From Larix sibirica (Eukaryota > Streptophyta > Pinopsida > Pinales > Pinaceae), in the NCBI GenBank assembly GCA_004151065.3, contig NWUY0300032886.1:4050-24888 (forward strand): a stretch of 20,839 bases of DNA. Direction: 5' to 3'. Positions 9,591 through 19,279 of this stretch are shown here, in pieces (the first letter of the stretch is position 1; each line of letters opens with the position of its first letter). The position numbers were made by a program, and so were the translations under genes. The notes beneath the pieces are model-generated. The model was given only the letters and a program-made list of their open reading frames with translations, did not search any database and was not told the origin of the DNA.

Positions 9591-11549
9591 TAATGAATGT
9601 ATTTTTTAATGTTGATTGAGCAATGTGGGGCTTCAATGTTCATTTAAAAGATTACATAGGACAATAGTCAAATTTGTTTAAAATTATTCTTGCGTTTTTG
9701 TATGTTCAGATTTTACTTTTTTTGTTATGCAAAAACATTTGTTCTTATGTGATTTGAACTTATATTTATTTATATCAAAAAACATATATACTGTTGATTA
9801 ATTAATGTGGTGAAGTTACAAATAGTATGAGACTTGAGTTATTATTGGGTATACTACTATTATAGTTCCACCTTATATTAATAATTAATAAATAATTGAA
9901 TTGTTAAAAGTTAAACCTACAACCTTAACATTAGCTATTCTAGTTAAAATTTCACTTTGATTTTTGAATAGTAACATTTTGTGAATCCTTAAAAGTTAAA
10001 ATTTGTAAATATATTTAAGCATTTAGTCAAATATTCACAGAATTTGTACATAAAATGCCAATACGGCTAAATATTGCTACTATGACCCAAATAAACAATA
10101 ATCTTATAAAAAATTATTTATTTTGAATAGTATCATCATTGTATGGGAGAGAATCGTTGTTTAAGCCTGGGGTTTCATCAAAATTGGGATATTGAAGGCC
10201 TATGATGATTCATACTGTGGCCATCCTGTTGTGAAAAAAATTGTGTAAGCAAATTCAAAGTGTGCGAGGGCATTGTTATAGATCCAAGACAGGAGCAAGG
10301 GCCTTCTGTTAGATAATATAATCCGTAAATGTTCTCAACACAATAAGCAAACTTCTGGCAAATCATGCCCACCAATCAGAGCACAGTTGTATTTATGACC
10401 ATATTATACATATTGTGGGTCAATAGTATGAGTCGATAGTGGGGCTGGATTAGAACAATTTCTCATGGTTGTAGATTAAAAAACACCATTGAGATTGACC
10501 TGATAACCAATGAAAGGATCTGAAACTTTTAGCCTTCGGGTGCTTATCCCAAATACATATCGAAATTAACTTCGAAAACATGAGGTTTTACACTGAATCG
10601 GTGTAGTGAAGTACCGGTAGAGTTTGTGGGTGATATGTTTAAACAATTTGTTTATCTATGGAGCGCTATGAACCCCCAACCCCACTGTAAACCCACTTTA
10701 ATATGGGGCATCAAACTCGGCCAACTCATACACACAATCATCCGGGGTCTATGCCCTCTGAGGTTTGAACCCTGTATCAATTTTGTAGAGAAACCTGTCA
10801 GACCGCCTAATGGACGTAACTACCTATAGAGCTATTACAAAAGCTTATATGAGGCTTTCACTGGCCAGACAATTATCATATTTTATATCAAAGGCATGAG
10901 CCTTGTCACGGCATAAGCCATCGGGGTAGCTTCTGTCCTGGCAACATTAATATTTTCAGAAACTATAATTGAAAAACATAAAAACATAAAATTCCCAGTC
11001 ATATCAATAAGAAAAAGGACGATTAAATCATATTGTATTGTTATCTGCATTGGTGCATATATTGACGTGTCTAAAAAATGATCTTGAATTGCAAGAAGGG
11101 CCAAGACTGACCAGGCTCAATACAACTGATTATATTACCAATGAACATGATAGAAATAATTTTATTACATTTCGTACCAAGAATACAACTTGCCTATCTG
11201 ATGACTTTTCAAAACTTGAATGTTACTCATTCTTTCCAAAGCTGCTTGTGGAAAAGACTGGCGATCAGGAACACTGAGTCGCCTGAACAAAGCCTTTTCA
11301 CGTAGATTCCAAGAACTGCGACTTAGGACTTGCTTTTTACCCTGTGTTCTTTTACACAAGGAAAACATTTTTTATGTGAGATAAATAGATAACATAATGG
11401 GATCCAGCCAACCGGTTAAAGTGATTTGTCTGACCCGCTTTGCAGTTTCCAAGGATTTCCCATTCGATACTCAAATTGAATACATGATCCGAATCTCACA
11501 ATCCTTCAAAATGGAACATCTTTGTCCGGTCATCCATGCATCATACAAC
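9591..11549. other. Long non-coding stretch downstream of the DUF632 gene
   Basis: No gene or strong repeat is recognised in these 2 kb. Base composition changes: 9591-10140 is very A+T-rich, while about 10480-10850 is richer in G+C and holds a pol III B-box-like ggtttgaaccc (10762-10772) without a convincing A box. Frames of 60 to 80 codons on both strands (10178-10375, 10626-10829, 10883-11104, 11038-11277, 11165-11368) show no family features. Confidence 0.4.
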
Positions 11550-11819
11550 TGCACATTATAAATTGTACATCAATTCACATCTCTTCTACCGTGTACAGAG
11601 AACAAGCTATGTACGTTCTCAACCTCTTTTGAGGAATAATGTACAACTCGGACATTGTGCCCATCCTAAAACAACACCTCCTCAAGGTGCCGCCACATGG
11701 TGGTAGCAAGTATTCTACAATATCCAATAATTGTGTTTCTTTTCGTGTTCTCATACAGAAAACAACTTAAAACACACTTCAAAAAGAATTCCCCCTTTTC
11801 CAACTGCAAGCCTTGGTCC
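11550..11819 (-). other. Probable 3' untranslated region of the DUF632 gene
   Basis: Directly downstream of the stop codon on the minus strand. It contains several tgtaca/ttgtac motifs (around 11566, 11608 and 11640), which are common in plant far-upstream polyadenylation elements, but no canonical aataaa. The end point is a guess; the region has no other reading. Confidence 0.35.
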
Positions 11820-12633
11820 TCAAGTGGCTTTAATATAAGAAATCTCACCATTTCCCTGGTGAAGGCTTTCATTTCCAGACTGTACACTGAGCTCTTCATA
11901 TGATTTCAAGGAGATTGCAGTAAACTGTGTCATCTCCTCAAATACATGCTTCAAGCCTGTCGATAAACTGTTCAAGGTGAAATTGTGAGTTTCCTGTAAA
12001 AACTCACGATGCTTTGCATTCTCCTGCTCAACTTGTTTCCTAAAAGAATCTATTGACATTTTCTGTTCTGAGTCGATCCCAGACTGTCCTGTATCTGACA
12101 CAAGTTTTTTATCAGAAGGCGGCTGAATCCCATTCAATTTGCTTTCCTCCCTAACCCTTTTTTCTAAATCTCTTGCAAGCATTTCAGCCCTCTTCCTCCT
12201 CTGGTGCTCCGCATCCTGATGTTCCCACACTTTGCTCACCTCTGCTGCAAACTTCTCAATAGTTTCCACAACTGCATTTTCTGGGATCTTTTCAAATACA
12301 TGAAGCCAATCATTACAAATAATAAATACAGGGGGAGCACCAACTCTGCGAGGAGAAAATGGGATAGGTCCATCAGCAGTTGTTTCAGGTTCATAGTGAA
12401 GGCACTTCAAGAGCCACCCATTCAATGCTTGAACATAAGCCCTCTGGTTATCAATCCAATTTCTAAAGCTTATTTGCCAATTGCGAAGCTCATTTTCTAG
12501 CTTTTTAGTTGCCTTTCGATGTGATTCACTTAATGTTTCACTAGCAGCAAGATGGCCGAGAAATTTAGCCTCTGATATGATTCTATTTTGAATTTGATGG
12601 CAATCGAACATAACTCTCCACATTCTTATGAAC
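11820..12633 (-). CDS. DUF632 protein (NRG2-like), terminal exon only
   Basis: This exon encodes the last 270 residues of a plant DUF630/DUF632 protein, the family that includes Arabidopsis NRG2, a nuclear regulator of nitrate signalling; other members are often annotated as bZIP-like or leucine zipper proteins. Counting from the first full codon (Phe, 12632): MWRVMFDCHQIQ (4-15) and the block NELRNWQISFRNWI, then YVQALNGWLLKCL (66-78), which is the family signature; APPVFIICNDWLHVFEKIP (99-117); a charged coiled-coil segment with EHQRRKRAEMLARDLEKRV (142-160); and the family C-terminal pattern FRKQVEQENAKH (197-208), TLNSLSTGL (219-227), FEEMTQF and SYEEL. The stop is at 11822-11820. The exon begins within a codon (only its third base, G, lies in this exon) after a cag acceptor, so the upstream start-like Met at 12680 is intronic. 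Family members are usually 600-800 residues; the DUF630 N-terminus and first part of DUF632 are missing from this exon. No frameshift or internal stop is seen, so it looks functional. Which paralogue it is cannot be said. Confidence 0.9.
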
Positions 12634-12655
12634 CTGCAAACACAAAATTGATATT
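12634..12655 (-). promoter_or_regulatory. 3' splice site of the DUF632 terminal exon
   Basis: On the minus strand a T-rich tract with tttgtgtttgcag immediately precedes the first exon base G at 12633. Family homology starts right after this point (FIRMWRVM) and fails before it, which fixes the junction. The split codon would complete as Gly if the upstream exon ends in GG, fitting the usual G-L/F-x-R-M-W context of the family. Confidence 0.75.
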
Positions 12656-12789
12656 CAAACTTACACTTCACCATATGCATTCACCCAGGGAATTAGGACA
12701 AACTTATTGCAACTTCCTTCTCCAGTATTAAAAAGATAAATCTACAAAGCAAATCCCATTTAGATTCTTTACCTCTCTGAAAATTCTAT

Positions 12790-13440
12790 GTTCCTGTGTT
12801 ACCGATGTTCAGGGACAGGGTGGGTATCGGATGATAGGGGGTCACAGAGATGGGGTGAATAGGGAAGTTGGAGACTGTCTAAATTTTAGGGGACAGAAAT
12901 GGACAGGACATAAGGGACCCCCTTTAAAAATTACGTTTAATTATAGATAATTAATCATGATAAACACAATGCAACATTCAATTACAAAAGTTTGAAACTC
13001 AAATAGTTGAATCAATACTTTTTCCACTATCAAATCAAACTGAAAATAGATCCATGCATCACCATCTGAAATGATATAAAGGTTTGACATAATTAAATTA
13101 ATCATACATGATACAAAAATCAAACTGAAAAATGATAATGCTTCTCCTTACTTGCAAAATGAAAATTTAGGGTTTTGGGAGGTGATGGGGGCTTTCAAAA
13201 TAACACATCCTTGAGGGATGCCTGGGCATCACCCATGGGATCAGGGTGCATCTGGCATCCTGTTTCCCAGGCCATATCCCCATGGCATCACTAGAATGGC
13301 CTGATAGCATAGGAGATGTCCCCAGGACAAGCTCCCTGGCATAGGGGATGTCCCAGGGACATCCCCATGGTATCATCCTTCCACTCAAGTCGGAAAGGGA
13401 TGTCATTGAGGTGTCCCCGTGTCCCCATCATGGAGGGGAC
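12790..13440. repeat. G+C-rich repetitive patch rich in GGGGA/TCCCC words
   Basis: 12797-12915 is purine-rich on the + strand with recurring gggacag and gggga words. 13167-13440 carries many catccc/gggatg and tccccatgg words, several as small palindromes (for example ggggatgtcc near 13338 and ggacatcccc near 13353). The 79-codon minus-strand frame here (13406-13167) comes from this simple composition. The two parts probably belong to one dispersed repeat family, with an A+T-rich segment between them. Confidence 0.5.
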
Positions 13441-13711
13441 GTAGGTCCCCTGGGAATGCATCCTCTATGAAACAATACTATATTCAGCATAGACTACAAA
13501 CATATTACACAACCCAATGAAAATAATGATAGGTGGTTAAAACTAAAACAGAAAACCATTCATAATATTCCTGAGGTGTCCCCCTGTCCACATTATGGAG
13601 GGGACGCAGGAACCCATGGAATGCATCCTCTACGAACAATACTATATTCAGCATAGACTGCCAGCACATTACACAACCCATGAAAATAATGAAAAGGGGT
13701 TAAACCTAAAA
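13409..13711 (+). repeat. 164-bp tandem duplication
   Basis: gaggtgtcccc starts at 13409 and again at 13573. Shared blocks are atggaggggacg, aatgcatcctcta, acaatactatattcagcat, attacacaaccca and tgaaaataatga. The second copy ends near 13711 with ggttaaacctaaaa, matching ggttaaaactaaaa near 13530. Identity is roughly 85 to 90 percent. It overlaps the right edge of the TCCCC-rich patch, so the duplication includes part of that repeat. Confidence 0.85.
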
Positions 13712-13764
13712 AAGCAATAATTGAATATTAGTAGAATTAACTGGCACCTGTGCTTGTGCTTTGA

Positions 13765-14261
13765 AGCCAAGTCACAAGATTTGGTGAATTTGATTGATAA
13801 GATTCGAAATTCGTTGAATCTCAAAAAAAAATTGAAATTCGTTGGAGTTCACCGAATTTCAAGACAAATCTTAAGCCAAATTTCAAGGAGAACTCAAATC
13901 TCAAGATGAATTTCAAGGCAAATCTCAAGATGAATTTCAAGGCAAATCTCAAGGCAAATTCAAATCTCAAGACGAATTTTAAAAAATAATCAACACTTCT
14001 ATTCGTTATGTGTTTTTAAAGGAAAATAAAAATAAAAATCAATTTATTTAATATTTTTTATATATTAAAAATCAATTTTTTTAATATTTTGTATATATTA
14101 AAAAATCAATTTTTTAAATATTTTTTATATATAAAAAATCTTGAAATATGTATATTGCCGAATCTACTGGCGAATTTTATCCAAATCCCACCAGTAAATT
14201 CTAATTTGAACCGAATTTCATCGCCACCGAAGTCAAATTCGAACCTGAACCATGTGACTTA
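13765..14261 (+). mobile_element. Candidate 497-bp non-autonomous TIR element
   Basis: The left end reads agccaagtcacaag and the right end, reversed, reads (agc)taagtcacatgg, giving imperfect terminal inverted repeats around aagtcaca that continue with a second shared block, gaatttga. Both sides are flanked by gctttga (13758-13764 and 14262-14268), a 7-base direct repeat compatible with the 8-base duplication of hAT elements with one mismatch. No transposase is encoded. The inside consists of two tandem arrays: a 24-base unit (tctcaagatgaatttcaagg type) between about 13870 and 13980, and a 33-34-base A+T-rich unit in three copies between about 14034 and 14141. The exact TIR edge is uncertain because agct overlaps the flanking repeat. 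Confidence 0.5.
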
Positions 14262-14268
14262 GCTTTGA

Positions 14269-15180
14269 TGCATCTCTGCACTCAATATATATACATCTGA
14301 AACATAAAGGTAGAAAAAGGATCGGGAGTAAAGCTATAAATCCAGAAGAAATTGTGCAAAATCAATATAAATATTGTTTGACATTTCTGGGAATGTAAAA
14401 TCATAAATCATGACAATAAGTTCTATTGATTTGGCCCCCATCTCTGTGTTACAGGTGTCTCCAAGATGCAAATGTGCAGAATTGGCCAAGAATCATGTGG
14501 GATCAGCTTTCTGACCATATCACAGTAGATCCTTGACCCCAGGATGGATGCATTAAAACCAGCGTAGTTTCTATAAATGATTAGAAAATAAAGATATAAT
14601 GACAAAACAGTACACTTTCCTCCTCGATAAACGGGTAACTTCGCCAATTGGGTAATTTCCGATGTTGTACAAGTCAGACAAACATTAAGCAAACAGAAAA
14701 AGTGAATCGGAGATGGACGTATACATCAAATTAGGCACAAACATGGACAACAAATATAGCAGCAAAATATGTGTGCACATTATTAACGTATCTACAAAAA
14801 GATCATTTCCAGAACATCTGCAGAAGGAACTGACCTACACCATGAGACTTGCAGAGAATGATAACCTCAATGTCTCATATGTCTCTTATACATGTTTCAA
14901 TATGATTCAGGAGGGTGCCTCATTCACTGGGCCATCATTTTTGTTGAAGAGCTTTCATGGAATGGGTGGCAATGAAAAAGGATCCACTCATCAAGGCAGG
15001 TCTAATATGTCACAGGGTTTGCCATATCTCAGCCTTGAAGTTCGAATTTAACCATTTTTCAATGGCATGCAAAAAATGTGTTCCAGTTCACCGTATTTTT
15101 AGAGGAAGTTCATTGGCCATTTTTGGAGGAAGTCTTACCACTCTTCTTTCGTTCTGGCTCCTGATGCTTCCCTCCTGACG
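14269..15180. other. Intronic sequence, nothing assigned
   Basis: Frames of 89 codons (14692-14423, minus) and 112 codons (14713-15051, plus) are open but match no family I know, and their composition does not resemble the real exon at 11820-12633. I leave both uncalled. Confidence 0.35.
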
Positions 15181-15480
15181 GCTTGCTAACAGTGCAATCC
15201 CATCATTGCTGCTGTGTGGCCATCTAATCCTTTCCCCCATGACAACTTGCTAAGTGTGAGGTCGTGTATTCCTTTCCCTCACGATGGCCAACAGTGGTCC
15301 ATGACAGCAGTCTGTGAACCCCGCCAGGTAGACGGAGGAGACACCAAGAAAATCCAGCCATGTTAAGAGTTGGTGTAGCCGAGGTCCGGTGTGATCCCTG
15401 AGTGATTTCGACGGCTTAGATGGCCCTGGGTCGTGGTTTCTTAGAACACAGGCTAGTCCCGCAGGTAATGGACAAACTAG
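15181..15480. other. G+C-richer unclassified patch
   Basis: Base composition is clearly richer in G+C than the flanks, pointing to a separate inserted or decayed element. A minus-strand frame of 77 codons (15483-15250) covers it but shows no recognisable motif. Confidence 0.3.
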
Positions 15481-15539
15481 CAAACAAAAAAAACATACAA
15501 GTTTATATGATGTTAATATGTTTTAAAATAAATTTTATA

Positions 15540-15668
15540 TTTGAAAGTATGTATATGGATGAACCTAATAGTGAATCTTATCCAAATCTCATGGGGAAGC
15601 TCGAATTTGAACCAAATTTCACCGTTGCGAGACTCAAACTCGAACCCAAACTATGTGACTTACAATCT
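15540..15668 (+). repeat. Second copy of the right half of the TIR-type repeat
   Basis: Compared with 14150-14261, the shared order is gtatat, gaatct/gaatctta, ttatccaaatc, aatttgaacc(a/g)aatttca, ccg, aa-tcgaacc and atgtgactta. This is a diverged dispersed copy of the same repeat. Its left half and left terminal repeat are not recognisable, so it is truncated. The plus-strand frames across it (15420-15686, 15541-15726) are incidental. Confidence 0.6.
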
Positions 15669-16114
15669 AGAGAGAAACCACCTTGAGGTTAACTCATTAT
15701 ATCTCTCACTAAAGCGACCTGCTTAGGGAACCAAAGGATAGTTTACCATGGGTTTACCATGTTGCATTGAAAGGTGCACTGCACATTCCTTTGAGATCCG
15801 CCTAGAAGTCCCAAGTCCCACAATAGAATACTTGCTACAGAAGAGTGTGCATACCTGATAAATTAACATTCTATGCAAAATCCTTACAAATGTTCACAAC
15901 CGTAGCAGAAGATGAACCTAGGTTAACCAAATTGAAGTTGGGTCTAATTATAGTAAGACTTCCTAGATACAATGTATGATAGTATACAGCAGGGTTGTGG
16001 CTAGTCGTTTGGATGTCATGAGTCAGATCCTGTAACAATTAAGCTATGCATAAAGCAACAAAATAAAAGCATTTTTTAGAAAACTGATACTTGTTAAAAG
16101 AATTGGTCATGTAT
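15669..16114. other. Intronic sequence, nothing recognised
   Basis: No coding or repeat structure that I can support. Confidence 0.4.
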
Positions 16115-16690
16115 GTCAATATTAAATACAAAAAGCCAAATATTTAATAACAAAATTGCAGTCAATTTAGTGGGTATCGATATTGAAAACTAATACTTAA
16201 ATGCATGATAATACCATTACCGCTATCAGACTATCATTATGCTTCAAAGAGGGTTTCAGGAGAACCAAATTTTAGAGGGCACTTCTTCTGTAGTCTATTT
16301 AATGTGCATGAATGTTGAAAAAAATTAAATATTTTTTAACACAATTACAGCTATCAGAGTAACATTACACTTGGAAGAGGGTTTCAGGAAACAATGTTTT
16401 TAGGACACTTCTGTGAATCTACAGTCTATAGAATGTGCATCAATCTTGAAACAAAATTTTTAATATGTAATAACAAAATTGCAACTATCAAAGTATCATT
16501 ATGCTTGGAAGGAGATTTCAGGAGAGCAAAGTTTATAGGGAACTTCTTTTGCAGTGTGATATGCATCAATGTTGAAAACAAAAATGTAAATATCTAATAT
16601 CACAATTGCAGCTATCAGAGTATCATTATGCTTGGAAGAGGGTTTCCAGAGAACAAGATTTTATAGGGCATTTCTTCAACTCAATTATTT
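16115..16690 (+). repeat. About 128-bp minisatellite, four copies plus a partial
   Basis: The core (g/a)ctatca(g/a)a(g/c)ta(t/a)cattatgctt begins at 16222, 16350, 16484 and 16611, giving spacings of 128, 134 and 127 bases. Each is followed by gagggtttcagg-like sequence, a ttttagggcacttctt block, atgtgcat-aat-ttgaaa, and an A+T block ending in cacaattgcag. A partial unit (16115-16165) precedes the first full one. Divergence is about 15 to 20 percent with small indels, so the array is old. Confidence 0.87.
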
Positions 16691-17228
16691 TTCTACAATA
16701 ACTACTAGCCCCATACGATAGCATTAGCTTCAAGATCATTCTTCTTATAATGAAAACTTAAAGTCAGTGTGGTATGTAAAACATGTGAAGTGCATTTCTG
16801 TGCCTCTGCTAGGATTCTAACACATTATTATAAATGAAACTATCCCCTTGCACAAGGATTTTGTTATGATCCGCTTTTTGTGCTAAAACAGAATTGGGTT
16901 GGTCTTTTTCTTTATAAAAAGTCTTGACTTCGAAGTAATGGGATAGTTAAAAAGAATTACTTGAGCCTTAGCGTTGTTTGCATGATATACAGTGTCATGG
17001 ATATAAACACAGATCTACAGCATATTGCTCTGTAAAAGTATCTAATAGGCTGGAATGCACACTTATTAGTGTCAATGACACTAATGTCATGGCTTCTGAA
17101 GTGTTTGAAACTTTGAAGCAATGAAAATTTATGTTATCATACCCTGGAGTCTGGAGTTCAAACCAGATATCGCTGTCTCAAAATGACTTGGCTCGGAACC
17201 AGTTATCAAACTGGTAAACAATTTGTCC

Positions 17229-17255
17229 AATTAAAGATATATATAAATATTAATA

Positions 17256-17289
<34 letters not shown>

Positions 17290-17374
17290 ATTAAAGATAT
17301 ATTAAATATTAAAAAAAATTGTGTGTGTGTAGACACACACACACTATAATTTAATATTTAATATATCTTTAATT
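17229..17374 (+). repeat. Long AT/GT hairpin with a third direct copy
   Basis: 17290-17311 (attaaagatatattaaatat-ta) is perfectly complementary to 17352-17373; the inner arms (gt)5 at 17321-17330 and (ac)n at 17333-17344 also pair, leaving a very small loop. Total stem is over 30 bp with an internal A-rich bulge. A related direct copy (aattaaagatat, then (gt)n) lies just left at 17229-17272, so the same unit occurs three times, twice forward and once inverted. It is likely a slippage and fold-back product at an unstable microsatellite. Confidence 0.85.
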
Positions 17375-18557
17375 TTATACACACGCACTGAAATTTTAAT
17401 ATATATATATATGCACATACATCAGTGTAAATCTAAACCATTGAACACCATATAGGCAAAGTTTGCTGATTTATATTGCATGTAAAGGTGCAAATAGGTG
17501 AAACTTCATTCAGATACATAAACTGTCAGTTCTGAGATAAATAAAATTAAAGTTACAAGGCAGAATATATGAACAATGAGGCTCTAAATGGCATCTAGAG
17601 TCTAAATATCATAAAATTGTTTTCTAATGAGTAAATGTTGAGAATCGAGATCCCTAGAAAAGAGACTACTCGTTCAGCAGTCTTTAATCCAAAGTTGCAT
17701 AGGCACTGCCACTGAGAGTTGGGGTACCCATATCCAATATGTCCCTGCTCTTGAGAGCTTTGGAGCAGGTTCAAAATGCTCCAATATTGTTAAGTATTTC
17801 ACCCAAAATATTATGAATATCAAAGCATTTTTCATTTTTTGTGGAAGTGGGTACTTATGGTTTAGACCTCTCAGATGCTTCCTCTGCATTAAATCCATGC
17901 GCATGCCAACATCATATGGCAACTTCCTGAAATTCTCAATATCGAAAGGCATAAAGCATCACATAATTTATGCACAATTCATAACTGTGTTTAAGGGTTA
18001 GAATCAGTCTTTCATCTCTGAATTCATGGCTGCTCTCTTCTGAAAATTTTGCCTTCGCACAAACCTCTGATTGCTGTCCATTATTATTGCCTAACATGGT
18101 TTGCCAGATTTCTAAGGAAAAAATCAAACTGACCAGAGTTTAAAATTTGCTCAATAAATGCGTTTCAAATTCGTCAAATATAAAGGGTCAAACTTGGTAT
18201 ATTAGCTGTTGTGTGATTTCTGTGTTCTATGCATTCAGCAAAATGAATATATGCCCTTGCTTACTGCAGAAATACATAAATGATGACACAAATGCTTACA
18301 TGCCATTGCCGCAATGCATACTCTCCCTGCATCAATCAAAATCATTGGAAGACCCATCACCCATTCGAATGCATATGGGCCTGTTACTAGTCGACTATGT
18401 CTATCTTCCCCATGTCGTCAGTTAGCTCCACCCATTGTCCTCTTCAGCTTCCCTGTCAATATATATGCTATGTATGTTTTCACATGTAGAACATAGATTG
18501 TATTTACCACTAACTTTATATCATATATATTTTTAAGTTTATATTTTTAAGCCTTGA
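17375..18557. other. Intronic sequence, nothing assigned
   Basis: Overlapping frames of 60 to 92 codons occur on both strands (for example 17952-17674 and 18127-17936 minus, 18147-18425 plus), with no recognised family. No repeat structure is evident. Confidence 0.35.
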
Positions 18558-18559
18558 CT

Positions 18560-18598
18560 ATACATACATACATGCATACATACATACATACATACATA
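18560..18598 (+). repeat. (CATA)n microsatellite
   Basis: About nine units of cata with one interruption (catg near 18572). Confidence 0.95.
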
Positions 18599-18608
18599 TC
18601 TATGTCAG

Positions 18609-18734
18609 GACTCAGTTGCTGATGTCAATGAGGAGTCTGATAAGTCTGAGGACTCCAAGCAAGAGGATCATCCTATATCTGATCCCGACGATCCCATTTC
18701 CAGCAGTGGTTATGAATTCAATCATGATGATTGA
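18609..18734 (+). pseudogene. Acidic terminal-exon-like fragment
   Basis: After a possible acceptor (tatgtcag, ending 18608), 41 codons run to a TGA at 18732-18734. The peptide is highly acidic: DSVADVNEESDKSEDSKQED, then HPISDPDDPISSSG and a YEFNHDD end. Acidic C-terminal tails of this kind are common on plant hAT/DUF659-type transposases and on some regulatory proteins. The sequence after the stop, about 18735-18920, resembles a transcript 3' end (T-rich, attttgtctttaatgg). It lies on the strand opposite to the DUF632 gene. No upstream exon was recognised, so a transposase remnant is an inference only. Confidence 0.35.
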
Positions 18735-18989
18735 TCATGTTGGGCAGTGATCATGGCTATGTAGTAGGCGACATAGATTGTAGCATGTTTTTGGACTCTA
18801 GAGACCATTTAATGTATTTTGTTTCAGACATGTATTGCACTCTGTGCCATTTTGATATAGTCACCCTTAGATGGTATATACATGAGTAGACATTGCATAT
18901 TTTGTCTTTAATGGTTTGGAATCATGGCATAAATCTTTAAAATGGTTTTTACATTAAATATTTAATTTTAAGTATTTTTTAATAACCTG

Positions 18990-19075
18990 AGCCACAAAAT
19001 TCAAACCGATCTGAGTTGGAGTCTGAGTTGACCCTCAAGTCGAGTCCAAGTCCGAGTCTGAGTTTTAAAACATTG
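18990..19075 (+). repeat. GAGTC-rich short repeat
   Basis: Contains repeated gagt(c/t)(c/t)/gagtctgag words over about 60 bases, with caaaccgatctgag at its left and aaaacattgg at its right. It may be the subterminal part of a transposon ending near here, possibly the one that supplied the acidic exon at 18609, but no partner end was proven. Confidence 0.35.
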
Positions 19076-19279
19076 GTATCAAGCAAGGGTGGCCACTAGG
19101 TAAAAAATCAAGGCAACGAATTTATTTTCAGACTATATTGTTAACCTCTTCAAAGGTCAAGATTGTAGGCACATTAGTTGTGCAGATTTTTTCGAAGGCC
19201 TAGGAATTACTCAAACCCTTCCTTAGCTTGGAAAGAGTCATTTCTCAAGACCATGCTTTTGTTTAATAAGCACTACCTT

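Noticed and set aside
10762-10772. Pol III B-box-like ggtttgaaccc, possible SINE or tRNA gene
   Set aside because: One mismatch to consensus, no convincing A box at the usual distance, no cloverleaf and no poly(A) or T terminator arrangement.
11666-11899. 77-codon minus-strand frame after the DUF632 stop
   Set aside because: Overlaps the end of the real exon in another phase and the probable 3' untranslated region; no domain.
12204-12500. 98-codon plus-strand frame
   Set aside because: Lies antisense within the DUF632 exon and has no family features; the minus strand explains the sequence.
13167-13406. 79-codon minus-strand frame
   Set aside because: Its composition derives from the TCCCC/GGGGA simple repeat; not a gene.
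14423-14692. 89-codon minus-strand frame as a possible upstream DUF632 exon
   Set aside because: Correct strand and position, but it lacks the conserved helix and signature residues expected before the terminal exon.
17674-18127. Minus-strand frames as a possible upstream DUF632 exon
   Set aside because: A short ...EFRDERL... run vaguely recalls the family motif, but the surrounding residues do not fit and the two frames are in different phases.
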